Below are positions 41,509 through 51,818 of a DNA stretch of 64,000 nucleotides, piece by piece (positions within the stretch are counted from its first letter, which is position 1; each line of letters opens with the position of its first letter). A program made the position numbers and the translations under genes. Source of the stretch: Gammaproteobacteria bacterium (GTDB lineage: Bacteria; Pseudomonadota; Gammaproteobacteria; Steroidobacterales; Woeseiaceae). The stretch is taken from assembly GCA_003331585.1 (NCBI GenBank), contig QOPG01000003.1:31442-95441 (forward strand), read 5' to 3'. The notes under the pieces are model-generated. The model did no database searches. It had not been told where the DNA came from and was given only the letters and a program-made list of their open reading frames with translations.

Positions 41509-42920
41509 ACGATCACTCAAATAATAGATCTAAGGGTAGATCTAAATCTCAAAATCATTCGAACCGAAGAAGAAGACGCCCAAGACGCAATGATGTATAT
41601 CCTGATGATGCTGAGAGTCTTGAAGTTATATCTCCGGATCAATTAGAAAAAAGTAAGAAAGGAATGAATCTCACCGATCTGAAGGTCAAGCCACCATCAG
41701 AATTGGTAGAATTAGGCGAATCAATGGGATTAGAAAATCTAGCCAGATCTCGCAAGCAGGATGTTATTTTTTCTATTCTTAAAGCACACGCAAAGAATGG
41801 CGAGGGAATTTATGGTGATGGTGTTTTAGAAATACTTCAAGATGGATTTGGATTTTTGAGATCAGCTGATAGTTCCTATGTTGCTGGACCAGATGATATC
41901 TATGTGTCTCCCAGCCAGATAAGAAGATTTAATCTAAAGACAGGTGATACTGTCTCAGGTTTGATAAGACCACCAAAAGACGGCGAAAGATATTTTGCTT
42001 TACTTAAGATTGGTGAAGTTAATTTTGATGTTCCTGAAAATACACGAAGTAAAGTTCTATTTCAAAATCTTACCCCACTTCATCCTGCAAATAGGCTAAC
42101 TCTTGAACAAGGTAATGGAAGTAAAGAGGATTTAACTGCTCGTATCATAGATATGGCTTCTCCAATTGGAAAAGGTCAGCGTGGATTAATTGTGTCACCA
42201 CCTAAAGCAGGTAAAACTATATTATTACAGAATATTGCATCCGCAATATGTGCCAATAATCCAGATGTAACTTTGATTGTTCTTCTTATTGACGAGCGCC
42301 CAGAGGAAGTAACAGAGATGGCGAGAACTGTTCGAGGTGAGGTCGTATCATCAACGTTTGATGAACCAGCAAGTAGACATGTTCAAGTAGCAGAGATGGT
42401 AATTCAAAAGGCAAAAAGACTAGTTGAGCATAAAAAGGATGTAGTTATTCTTTTGGATTCAATAACTCGTCTCGCGCGAGCATATAACACAGTTGCTCCG
42501 TCATCTGGAAAAGTCTTAACTGGAGGTGTTGATGCAAATGCACTTCACAAACCCAAACGTTTTTTTGGTGCAGCGAGAAATGTGGAAGAGGGAGGAAGCC
42601 TGACAATTCTGGCTACCGCACTGGTAGATACTGGATCAAAAATGGATGAAGTGATTTACGAGGAGTTTAAAGGTACTGGGAATATGGAAATTCATCTTGA
42701 TAGGAGAATTTCAGAAAAAAGAGTATTTCCTGCTATTAATATTAACCGCTCAGGCACGAGAAAAGAGGAGCTTCTGACAGATCCTGATGAATTACAAAAA
42801 TTATGGATTCTCAGAAAAGTCCTTCATCCAATGGATGAAATCGCCGCAGTTGAATTCTTAATTAACAAAATGCAAGATACAAAAACTAATGATAAATTCT
42901 TCGACGCAATGAAGCGTTAA
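41505..42920 (+). CDS. rho: Transcription termination factor Rho with N-terminal extension
   Basis: Near-canonical Rho from MNLTDLK (residue 54) onward; SPPKAGKT P-loop; about 53 aa basic N-terminal extension. Confidence 0.97.
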   Translation: MNDHSNNRSKGRSKSQNHSNRRRRRPRRNDVYPDDAESLEVISPDQLEKSKKGMNLTDLKVKPPSELVELGESMGLENLARSRKQDVIFSILKAHAKNGEGIYGDGVLEILQDGFGFLRSADSSYVAGPDDIYVSPSQIRRFNLKTGDTVSGLIRPPKDGERYFALLKIGEVNFDVPENTRSKVLFQNLTPLHPANRLTLEQGNGSKEDLTARIIDMASPIGKGQRGLIVSPPKAGKTILLQNIASAICANNPDVTLIVLLIDERPEEVTEMARTVRGEVVSSTFDEPASRHVQVAEMVIQKAKRLVEHKKDVVILLDSITRLARAYNTVAPSSGKVLTGGVDANALHKPKRFFGAARNVEEGGSLTILATALVDTGSKMDEVIYEEFKGTGNMEIHLDRRISEKRVFPAININRSGTRKEELLTDPDELQKLWILRKVLHPMDEIAAVEFLINKMQDTKTNDKFFDAMKR

Positions 42921-42949
42921 GAGATTATTTCTTTAAATTAAATTTTAAT

Positions 42950-43585
42950 ATGCGCTTAGCTCTAATCCTATTTAATCTAATTTTTTGTCTGCCTGTCTAT
43001 TCGGATGAAAATCCAGAAATTATTGATGTAAAAATTTCATCTGAAAAGAGTTGGCTGAGAGTCCTTGCTTACCCAGATGGTCGATTAAAGCATTTAGGTC
43101 ACCATCATGTAATTTCCCATCAAAATATCAACGGAAATGTAAAACTTTCTAAAGATCCATTAAATTCATCTATATATATAGAATTGGATGTTAATGATTT
43201 TGTTGTTGATGACCCGTCTCTCAGAATGATAGAGGGTGGCGTTTTTGATGGTGAAGTTCCACAGAAAGATATTGATGGAACAAAAGTGAATATGCTTAGT
43301 GAGGATTTACTTGATTCAATTCAATTTTCTACTATCTATATCAGATCGAAAAATATAGAAGGTCAATTTCCGAATATAAAAATCCATTCTGTCGTTAATA
43401 TCAAAGGTCGTGATCATAATGTGACTTTTCCAGCAGAAGTTCAATTGGAGGGTGATAATTTTATAGCAAAGGGTCAAATAGATATGACTCATGCTTTAAT
43501 AGGATTAACGCCTTTCAGCGCCTTAGGCGGTTTACTTACCGTCCGAGATTTAATGGTTATAAAATTTGAGATTAAAGGTTCTTAA
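42950..43585 (+). CDS. YceI family periplasmic protein
   Basis: Signal peptide; HLGHHHVIS, LKIHSVVNIKGRDHNVTFP-type YceI sequence. Confidence 0.8.
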   Translation: MRLALILFNLIFCLPVYSDENPEIIDVKISSEKSWLRVLAYPDGRLKHLGHHHVISHQNINGNVKLSKDPLNSSIYIELDVNDFVVDDPSLRMIEGGVFDGEVPQKDIDGTKVNMLSEDLLDSIQFSTIYIRSKNIEGQFPNIKIHSVVNIKGRDHNVTFPAEVQLEGDNFIAKGQIDMTHALIGLTPFSALGGLLTVRDLMVIKFEIKGS

Positions 43586-43597
43586 ATAAGCGCTTGA

Positions 43598-45190
43598 TTA
43601 AGAATTCATTGCTACAGTGTGAATTTTCTCAATTTGAGTCCAGGCTGATTCAATAGCCCCTACCTGCCAACCAGTTATATTACTTATTTGATCTCCGGCG
43701 AAATAAACTCTTCCTTGGGGTTCTCTGAGGATTGGCAGATATTTTTTTCTCGCTGGCGGTGACCATGCCGCCCATCCGGCTTCGCTATATTTTGTATTAT
43801 GCCATGCAATCGAGAATGCTTCATTGTCATAGTGTTTTTTGAATTGCCCGGGATGAATTGGTTCAGTTCTCTCAATAGCTTGTTTAACTTGCTGATCAAG
43901 AGTCAGCATTCCAAGTTTTACTCCTGCTGGACCAAAAGCATAGGCACTTTGTATTATACCTTTTTTACCACAGTACCCATACGAAGGATAAATTACTGTG
44001 TGGCCCAAAACTCCAGTCGAGCTGGATCCACCATAAATATTATCATCTTCTTCCCAAAAACGACGATTCATCTGTAAAGCTAATTTGCCTACTGCCATTT
44101 TTCTTGGAGCAGCCATGGCTTCCTTGCATTCATCAGAGAGATCTGAAGGAAGTTTTGAGAGCATTCCAACAGGAATAGTAGTAATGCAGTAATCCGCTTT
44201 TTCAATTCTCACTTCACCAGTTTTAGTGTTTTTATAAGGAACAGTTACTCCACTATCATCTTGTTTCAGCTCAAGCACCTCAGCATCATAAGTAATTGTA
44301 TTTTTGATGGCATTTTCAAATCCTTTTGCTATATGATCCATTCCTCCAACAGCTTGGTACATGATTTCGGGATGATCAATTGTTGTGACACCTTTAAAAG
44401 TATTTCCAAGACCCGATTGCAAAATATCTTTAAATGGTAGCGGCTTGCTTGCCACAGTCTCACCCATTGGATCAAATGACTCTATACCTCGATGAAGTGT
44501 TCCATCATAGGATAGATCTCTAGCATTCAAAAACCCTTCACTGATTAAATAGTCTGTGAGTTGCTCTTTATCTTGACTTGTAATCTCTTTATCTAAGGCA
44601 CCTTGATCGATCGATTTTGCTAGCAATTCTGATGTGTAACCTCTCATATCAGCTTTGATTTCACGTTTTCTAAGACGTTTCCCTGATAATGGGCCTTCCG
44701 CTCTGTCATATTTAAGGTAACCAAGATCATTTTCTTGCACCATTATTTCCATTGAGACACCGAATTTTCTTATGTAATGAAATACAGCATGATGATAGCT
44801 AGGAATTCTCCATGGACCATGGTTAAAGTATTGGCCATTATCAAAATTACATGTTCTTGTTTTCCCATCAATCGTTGTTGTTTTAAAGCCAGATCGTGAA
44901 GATTGGCACCTTCCTCCAGCAAAAGATCTCGCCTCCAAGATCTTGCATTTATAGCCTCTTAAACCTAATTCATATGCAGCAGTCATACCTGCTAGTCCGG
45001 CACCTAGTATTAGTATTTTTTTATTATTTCCATTTCCTCTTAAATCAGGAGGGCTCTCAGCTGCTGAAGCAATGCCCATATCCCAACCATTTAGAGCAGT
45101 AAGCATCGCTGATACACCACCTACAGCAGATACAGATTCGAGGAATTGTCTCTTTGTCATTTTGATTGAGTTGTTGTTTGATTTTTTCAC
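43598..45190 (-). CDS. Flavin monoamine oxidase family protein, putative exported
   Basis: KILILGAGLAGMTAAYELGLRGYKCKILEARSFAGGR FAD motif; C-terminal YFAGDQISNITGWQVGAIESAW; KRQFLE signal. Confidence 0.92.
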   Translation of the reverse strand: MKKSNNNSIKMTKRQFLESVSAVGGVSAMLTALNGWDMGIASAAESPPDLRGNGNNKKILILGAGLAGMTAAYELGLRGYKCKILEARSFAGGRCQSSRSGFKTTTIDGKTRTCNFDNGQYFNHGPWRIPSYHHAVFHYIRKFGVSMEIMVQENDLGYLKYDRAEGPLSGKRLRKREIKADMRGYTSELLAKSIDQGALDKEITSQDKEQLTDYLISEGFLNARDLSYDGTLHRGIESFDPMGETVASKPLPFKDILQSGLGNTFKGVTTIDHPEIMYQAVGGMDHIAKGFENAIKNTITYDAEVLELKQDDSGVTVPYKNTKTGEVRIEKADYCITTIPVGMLSKLPSDLSDECKEAMAAPRKMAVGKLALQMNRRFWEEDDNIYGGSSSTGVLGHTVIYPSYGYCGKKGIIQSAYAFGPAGVKLGMLTLDQQVKQAIERTEPIHPGQFKKHYDNEAFSIAWHNTKYSEAGWAAWSPPARKKYLPILREPQGRVYFAGDQISNITGWQVGAIESAWTQIEKIHTVAMNS

Positions 45191-45200
45191 GCGCTACCCA

Positions 45201-45755
45201 TCACTCTAATTCAAGTTTAATCTGAACGTCTACCTCATCAGCAATCCAGTTTGTTGTGTCCCAACCAACACCAAATAATAATCTTTTGATCATAAAATAG
45301 CCTGAGAACTGGGCTTTTTCGTTTGTAACATCAAATTCAAATTCCATTGTAATTGGTTGATCGACCCCAGCTAAGTTAAGTTGACCATAAGCAAGGTATT
45401 TGTCATTGTCACTAATTTCGATTCTTTCAGATTTAAAAGTCGACTCAGGAAATTCTTTTGGATTGAACCAATCTTCCTCCATCAAATACTCATCATGCTC
45501 CGCACTACTTGATCTTGATGATTCTATCTTTACGATGCCATTGATCGAGCCATCTTCAGGATTACTTGGATCGAAATTTATATCAGCGCTAAAGTTTCTA
45601 AAACGCCCACGAAATGAAGCTCCTTCAAGCGAATAAATAAATCTGACACTGCTAGATTCTTCATTCACTTTCCATTCTTTTGCAAACAATGAGTTCGTAG
45701 AAAAAGTTAAAAAAAGAGTAAGAATAACAGAACAAAAAGACACAAAATTTCTCAT
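45201..45755 (-). CDS. YceI family periplasmic protein
   Basis: Signal peptide from MRNFVSFC, RBS AGGGAAG; VRFIYSLEGASFRGRFRNFSADINFDP. Confidence 0.88.
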   Translation of the reverse strand: MRNFVSFCSVILTLFLTFSTNSLFAKEWKVNEESSSVRFIYSLEGASFRGRFRNFSADINFDPSNPEDGSINGIVKIESSRSSSAEHDEYLMEEDWFNPKEFPESTFKSERIEISDNDKYLAYGQLNLAGVDQPITMEFEFDVTNEKAQFSGYFMIKRLLFGVGWDTTNWIADEVDVQIKLELE

Positions 45756-45938
45756 TAACTTCCCTTTTAGATTTAATTTCTTATGATTTGCAGCTATCCT
45801 GACACCGTACAAATGATTTTGCAATATAATTAGACAAAACCACAAGTACGGCCGCAGGGCGCATTATGAATGTATATCTAAAATTACAAATTAAGTAGTT
45901 TTAGATATTGTGACTACGAATAGTTTTTCAATAACTAC

Positions 45939-46331
45939 CTAGCCTTTTTTATTGTCGATACTCCAGATACCACTTCCCATGGCAGCAATGAATAGGAAGA
46001 TAAAGCAGTAGAGAACAGCTGCATCACCACCATTATTTATTGGCCAACCATAAAATGCTTTTTCAGGGTTCCCCATTTTTGAGAAGTGAATTAACCAGTA
46101 GGCTCCTGCCATGAGGCCACTAGATAAAAAAGCAGCAGCTGACGTGTACAATCCGACCATTATCATAAGACCGCCGATTACTTCTATTGGGCCTGCAAGC
46201 ATAGTCATCCAATTCGCGGTTCCTGCCATAATTGCACTCATTTTAGGGATACCATGAAAGATGAATAGAAAACCTGAAACTATTCTAAGTAGAGCATAGG
46301 TTTCATCTTTGTATTGTTTCATAAAGTCCAT
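45939..46331 (-). CDS. DoxX family membrane protein
   Basis: ALLRIVSGFLFIFHGIPK, GPIEVIGGLMIMVGLYT. Confidence 0.9.
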   Translation of the reverse strand: MDFMKQYKDETYALLRIVSGFLFIFHGIPKMSAIMAGTANWMTMLAGPIEVIGGLMIMVGLYTSAAAFLSSGLMAGAYWLIHFSKMGNPEKAFYGWPINNGGDAAVLYCFIFLFIAAMGSGIWSIDNKKG

Positions 46332-46440
46332 AATATTTTCCTTTATAAGTTAAAAAAATAATCATTTAGTTGCATTATAAAATATGAAATTAAACGACTA
46401 ATAACTAATAATTACATATTAAGGGGGGCAATGTCGAAAA

Positions 46441-47649
46441 TTATGGATGTTTCCAATTATGAAAAATAATATTTTCAGACTTACTAAATTTGTTTTTATT
46501 TCCAGAGAGCTCGATATAACCTGAGGTTCCACTCAGCGATGTAAAATCACCTGATGTGTTAGTTTCTATTGGAATTACTTTTCTTATAGCACTGCTTGTT
46601 TTGAAAAATTTTACAGGAAGAAAATAAGTTAATTTAGATGTTAAATGAATATTTTTTTGTAACTGGACATATTCCTTGTCTGGATTTTCACCCCCACACA
46701 TTTCTTTTAAAGCAGGAATAATATAGTGACGACAGCATGTTATTGCTGACACAGGATTGCCGGGTAAAGCAAAAACCAATTGATTTTTTGGTCCCACTCC
46801 AAACCACATAGGTTTTCCTGGACGCTGTTTAATTTTATAGAAAATACATTCAACTTTTAATTCATCAAGAATTTTAGGTATAAAATCTGCTTTACCCATT
46901 GATATACCACCACTAAGAATTAGGATATTTGACTGGGATAAATATTTTTTTATGTTCGTTTTTTGGATTTGCTTGTCATCAACTAAGTGGTGATGCATAC
47001 AATTTTTATAATTTTGCTCATTTAACATAGCCACAATTGAAGGGCCATTTGACATTCTAATTTGATGAGGCTGTATTTTTTTTCCAGCAGGAATAAGCTC
47101 ACATCCAGTAGAAATAACTCTAATCGAAGGCTCATCATTTACATTTATTTTATCCTTGCCACAAGATAGAATTAGTGCAATATCAATTGGTGCAATTTTA
47201 TGACCAGGCTGAAGAACTTTCTCACCTTTTTTATGATCAGACCCTTGTCTATGGATGAATTGCCATTTTTTTAATTCATAATTTGCCTCCAAACACGCAA
47301 TATTATTTTTAATAGTCAATCTTTCTATTGGGATAACGCAATCAGTTCCCTCAGGTAAAACTGATCCAGTCATGACTTCTATGCAACAATATTTGTTTTT
47401 TAACGTTTTTTTTGAATCACCCGCAAAATGGACTGATTCGATATTAAATTCATAATTATTATTTTTAAACGTTCGGCTATTGATAGCAATGCCATCCATT
47501 GTGACTCGATCAAATGGAGGTTGATCGCGTTCTGCATATATAGTCTCGTTTAGTGTGTAACCAATTGAAGTATTGGTATTTATTTTTTGATTTTTTATTT
47601 TTATGAGGTTAGCAGCAATGAGTTTTTTTGCTTGTGCAGGAGATATCAT
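46441..47649 (-). CDS. moeA: Molybdopterin molybdenumtransferase
   Basis: PPFDRVTMDGIAI, EVMTGSVLPEGTDCVIPIE, SGGISMGKADFIP, ALPGNPVSA. Confidence 0.94.
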   Translation of the reverse strand: MISPAQAKKLIAANLIKIKNQKINTNTSIGYTLNETIYAERDQPPFDRVTMDGIAINSRTFKNNNYEFNIESVHFAGDSKKTLKNKYCCIEVMTGSVLPEGTDCVIPIERLTIKNNIACLEANYELKKWQFIHRQGSDHKKGEKVLQPGHKIAPIDIALILSCGKDKINVNDEPSIRVISTGCELIPAGKKIQPHQIRMSNGPSIVAMLNEQNYKNCMHHHLVDDKQIQKTNIKKYLSQSNILILSGGISMGKADFIPKILDELKVECIFYKIKQRPGKPMWFGVGPKNQLVFALPGNPVSAITCCRHYIIPALKEMCGGENPDKEYVQLQKNIHLTSKLTYFLPVKFFKTSSAIRKVIPIETNTSGDFTSLSGTSGYIELSGNKNKFSKSENIIFHNWKHP

Positions 47650-48932
47650 TCTCTCTCTCTTAAGATAGCACGATAGCCTATATCATCCCGATGATATTCA
47701 TTTTGCCATTCTATTTTATTTACCATCGAATAGGCGATTATATTTGCATCTTGGGTTGATTTCCCTTTACCAACAACACATAAAACTCGTCCTCCATTGG
47801 TAACAATATCTTTATTTTTGGTTGTTGTTCCTGCATGAAAAACTTTAATATTTTCAGAATCAATCTTATTAAGCCCTGATATTTTTTTCCCACTCTCGTA
47901 TTTTAATGGATAACCGCCAGCAGCCATCACCACACCTAATGCAACATCATTACTCCATTCTACAGTGTCAGAAGAAAGTGAGCCATTCATAGTCGATAAA
48001 ATAAGATCTACTAAGTCTGATTCCATTCTCATCATGATGGGTTGTGTTTCGGGATCACCGAAACGGCAGTTGTACTCTAGTATCCTGGGATTACCATCAT
48101 TATCTATCATTAATCCTGCATATAAAAAGCCCAAGTAACTAATCCCATCTTTTTTAAGACCTTCAAGCGTGGGTAAAATAATTTCGTTCATTATTTTTTC
48201 TGACATATCCTCAGTGACGATAGGTGCCGGTGAATAAGCCCCCATTCCACCTGTATTTGGACCAAGGTCATTATTATCTCTTGCTTTATGATCTTGGGAG
48301 GTTGCGAGTGGCAATACTTTTTCACCATCAGTTATAACAATGAAACTTGCCTCTTCACCTTCTAGAAAATCTTCAATAACAATTTTTGAGCCAGCATCAC
48401 CAAAATCATTTTTTTCAAGTATATCCAGAACAGCATGGATAGCATCATCTATGTTCATTGCCACTATCACACCCTTACCTGCTGCTAGCCCATCTGCTTT
48501 GACAACTAATGGAGCGCCTTTTGATTTGATATACTCGATTGCGGGTTTTGATTCTGTGAAACTTTTATAATCTGCGGTAGGAATATTATGACGGTTTAGA
48601 AAATCCTTCGTGAATGATTTTGAACCCTCTAGTTGCGATGCTTTTGCTGAAGGACCAAAACAAGATAACCCAGCTTTTGAGAATTCATCAACTATACCCC
48701 CTACTAGTGGTGCTTCTGGACCAATGATAGTTAAATCGATCCTTTCTTTTTTCGCGAATAATAAGAGTTTTTGAATATCATTAGATGAAATATTTATATT
48801 CTCAACATTTTTTTCATTGGCGGTTCCTCCGTTTCCTGGAGCAACAAAAACTTTACTCACTTTTGGTGAAAGTGAACATTTCCATGCAAAGGCATGCTCT
48901 CTTCCTCCATTTCCAACAATTAATACTTTCAT
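47646..48932 (-). CDS. purD: Phosphoribosylamine-glycine ligase
   Basis: MKVLIVGNGGREHAFAWK, ATP-grasp motifs. Confidence 0.97.
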   Translation of the reverse strand: MKVLIVGNGGREHAFAWKCSLSPKVSKVFVAPGNGGTANEKNVENINISSNDIQKLLLFAKKERIDLTIIGPEAPLVGGIVDEFSKAGLSCFGPSAKASQLEGSKSFTKDFLNRHNIPTADYKSFTESKPAIEYIKSKGAPLVVKADGLAAGKGVIVAMNIDDAIHAVLDILEKNDFGDAGSKIVIEDFLEGEEASFIVITDGEKVLPLATSQDHKARDNNDLGPNTGGMGAYSPAPIVTEDMSEKIMNEIILPTLEGLKKDGISYLGFLYAGLMIDNDGNPRILEYNCRFGDPETQPIMMRMESDLVDLILSTMNGSLSSDTVEWSNDVALGVVMAAGGYPLKYESGKKISGLNKIDSENIKVFHAGTTTKNKDIVTNGGRVLCVVGKGKSTQDANIIAYSMVNKIEWQNEYHRDDIGYRAILRERE

Positions 48933-48953
48933 AAATTTTCTCTATATTAATTT

Positions 48954-50507
48954 TTAGTGTCTAAAATGTCTCATAGCAGTGAATACCATTGCCATATTAT
49001 GTTCATTTGCAGCAGCAATTACTTCATCATCTCTAATTGAACCTCCTGGTTGAATTATTGCGCTTATCCCATAATCAGCAACTGCATCAATCCCATCCCT
49101 AAATGGAAAAAAAGCATCTGATGACATAACTGAGCCAGATATATCCAAATTTTCATCCTGTGCTTTTATTGCTGCGATTTTTGAACTATATACTCGACTC
49201 ATTTGACCTGCACCTATTCCAATGGTCATTTTATTTTTGCAAAACAATATGGCATTTGACTTTACATATTTTCCTACACGCCAAGCAAAAAGCAGATCAG
49301 TGATTTCAGTTTCGTTGGGTATTCTATCTGTAACAATTTTTAGATCAGACTTATTAATTTTTCCGTCATCAATAGTTTGAATTAATAAACCACCAGGAAC
49401 TTTTTTAAGATCATAATCAATATAATTTTTTTGATTTTGGGTGCCGGTTTCGAGTATCCGAACATCTTTTTTATCCTTGAGGATTGAAATTGCATCTAAT
49501 GAAATTTTTGGTGCAATTATTACTTCAACAAATTGATTATTGATAATAAGTTGTGCAGTATCACCATCTAACGTTCTGTTAAATGCTATTATTCCCCCAA
49601 ATGCGGATGTTGGGTCAGTGGAAAATGCACGCAAATATGCATCTTTTATATTTTCATTAATTGCGACTCCACAGGGATTTGCATGCTTAACAATGACACA
49701 TGCAGGAGATTCAAACTGATTTACACATTCAAAAGCCGCTGAACTATCTGCTATATTATTAAAGGATAATTCTTTCCCTTGTATTTTTTTTGATCGAGTG
49801 AAATTATTTTGATCAAAATTTATATCATCTGAATAAAAAGCTGCATTTTGATGGGGATTTTCGCCATATCTAAGCTTGGTAATTAGATTACCTGTATAGA
49901 AAAACTGATCTGAAATATTATTCTTGAGAATAGTACTATTAAAATATTGATATATTGCTGCGTCATAACTAGCAGTATGCCCAAATGCTTTAGTTGCAAG
50001 ATATTGCCTGTATTCTAGTGTGAGCTCATGATTTTCATATTTTTTAATGAATTCCGAATAGTCATCAGGATCAACTATAACGATAATATTTTCATGATTT
50101 TTAGCTGCAGCCCTTATCATCGCTGGGCCACCAATATCAATATTTTCTATTGCTTTATTAATTTCAACATCTTTATTTCTAATTGTTTCTTTGAAAGGAT
50201 ACAAATTAACAACCAAAAGATCGATTGGATGAATATCGTATTGATCCATAACCTTTTCGTCAGTTCCTCTCCTACCAAGAATACCACCATGAATTTTTGG
50301 ATGAAGAGTTTTGACTCTTCCATTCATAATTTCTGGAAATTTTGTAACATCTGATACTTCAGTCACGGATATATTTTCATTACTTAAAGCTTTGTGGGTG
50401 CCTCCAGTCGAGAGAATATTTACGTTATTTTCAACTAATTTTTTTGCTAGAACAATGAGATCACTTTTATCCGAAACACTAAGAAGTGCGCGGTTTATTT
50501 TTAGCAT
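48954..50507 (-). CDS. purH: Bifunctional AICAR transformylase / IMP cyclohydrolase
   Basis: RALLSVSDKSD, GGRVKTLHPKIHGGIL, LRYGENPHQNAAFY, VKHANPCGVA. Confidence 0.97.
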   Translation of the reverse strand: MLKINRALLSVSDKSDLIVLAKKLVENNVNILSTGGTHKALSNENISVTEVSDVTKFPEIMNGRVKTLHPKIHGGILGRRGTDEKVMDQYDIHPIDLLVVNLYPFKETIRNKDVEINKAIENIDIGGPAMIRAAAKNHENIIVIVDPDDYSEFIKKYENHELTLEYRQYLATKAFGHTASYDAAIYQYFNSTILKNNISDQFFYTGNLITKLRYGENPHQNAAFYSDDINFDQNNFTRSKKIQGKELSFNNIADSSAAFECVNQFESPACVIVKHANPCGVAINENIKDAYLRAFSTDPTSAFGGIIAFNRTLDGDTAQLIINNQFVEVIIAPKISLDAISILKDKKDVRILETGTQNQKNYIDYDLKKVPGGLLIQTIDDGKINKSDLKIVTDRIPNETEITDLLFAWRVGKYVKSNAILFCKNKMTIGIGAGQMSRVYSSKIAAIKAQDENLDISGSVMSSDAFFPFRDGIDAVADYGISAIIQPGGSIRDDEVIAAANEHNMAMVFTAMRHFRH

Positions 50508-50515
50508 TTTTCATC

Positions 50516-50797
50516 CTATGAAGTAATTGAGTATGTTTTAAGTTTTTTTCTGAGCGTACCTCGATTAATACCCAGTATCTCTGATGCTCGGCTTTGATTG
50601 CCTTTGGCATATTTCATTACCGCTTTGAATAATGGCTCTTCAACCTGACCTAGAACCAATTCATATAAATCTCCTGGTTTCTGACCATTAAGACTATCAA
50701 AGTAATTAGTTAGTGCATCCTTTGTATGAACTCGCAAGAGCTTGCCGTTCATGAGCTGACCATTTTTATTTTGGGTTGATTTTATTTCTTTTGCCAC
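50516..50797 (-). CDS. fis: DNA-binding protein Fis
   Basis: [24 protein letters not shown]-terminal HTH; downstream of dusB. Confidence 0.95.
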   Translation of the reverse strand: MAKEIKSTQNKNGQLMNGKLLRVHTKDALTNYFDSLNGQKPGDLYELVLGQVEEPLFKAVMKYAKGNQSRASEILGINRGTLRKKLKTYSITS

Positions 50798-50852
50798 TAA
50801 CTGAGATTTCCTAAACGTTGACGCTTGAGAATTGTATTCTATAAAAAGAAAA

Positions 50853-51818
50853 TCATACTTGAGTTTGGAAAAAATCCTCTACAAGTTGTTTTTGTTCTCT
50901 TGCTTTTTCTACTCTTAAAACTCTTTTTCTGAGAGTTTCAGCTCCATCAATATTTTTACAATACCAATTGAGATGCTTTCTTGCTAGCCTGACACCCAAA
51001 TTTCTTCCATAAAATTGATGAAGATCTTCTAAGTGTTCAAGAATAGTATCACGCACATTATCTTTTTCCAGAGGAGGTAAAATTTTTTGTTCATTTTGAA
51101 AGTAAATTAATTCCCTAAAAATCCATGGCTTACCTTGAGAAGATCTTCCTATCATTAAAGCATCAGCATTGCATAGTTGCATTACTTCGAGTGATTTCTC
51201 CGGTGAGTTAATATCTCCGTTCGCAATTATTGGTATGGAAACTTTTTTCTTAATCTGCGCAATTGTTTTATATTCTGCTTTCCCAGAAAATCTACATTCA
51301 CGTGTTCTCCCATGAATCGCAATTGCTTTTATTCCCGATTGTTCTGCAATTTTTGAAATTTCGACTCCATTTTTTTTACTCGGGCTCCAGCCAGTTCTCA
51401 TTTTTAACGTTACAGGAACATCAACCGCACACACAACTGCTTCAAGTATTGATCTCACCAGTTTTTCATCTTGCATAAGTGCAGATCCAGCAAGTTTATT
51501 GCAGACTTTTTTAGCAGGACAGCCCATGTTTATGTCAATAATTTGTGCCCCCTTATCGACACATAGCTTTGCCGCTTTAGATAGCAATTTTGGATCTGAT
51601 CCAGCAATTTGTATGACTCTTGGTTCAATACTCATATCAAGGGCGAGGCGATGAGTTGATTTTGATGTTTTCCATAAATCAATATCTGCAGTTGTCATCT
51701 CTGATACGGTCATTGATGCCCCAAATTTATGACATAGTCGCCTAAAAGGCATATCCGTTATACCTGCCATAGGTGCTAATATGAAGGGGTTCTTAAGCTC
51801 GAATTCACCTATATGCAT
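50853..51818 (-). CDS. dusB: tRNA-dihydrouridine synthase B
   Basis: [33 protein letters not shown]; start at MHIGEF (51818) preferred over the longer ORF. Confidence 0.96.
   Translation of the reverse strand: MHIGEFELKNPFILAPMAGITDMPFRRLCHKFGASMTVSEMTTADIDLWKTSKSTHRLALDMSIEPRVIQIAGSDPKLLSKAAKLCVDKGAQIIDINMGCPAKKVCNKLAGSALMQDEKLVRSILEAVVCAVDVPVTLKMRTGWSPSKKNGVEISKIAEQSGIKAIAIHGRTRECRFSGKAEYKTIAQIKKKVSIPIIANGDINSPEKSLEVMQLCNADALMIGRSSQGKPWIFRELIYFQNEQKILPPLEKDNVRDTILEHLEDLHQFYGRNLGVRLARKHLNWYCKNIDGAETLRKRVLRVEKAREQKQLVEDFFQTQV

Noticed and set aside
46431-46469. Tiny ORF MSKIMDVSNYEK preceded by AAGGGGGG
   Set aside because: 12 aa, overlaps the moeA 3' end; G-run is not a proper Shine-Dalgarno
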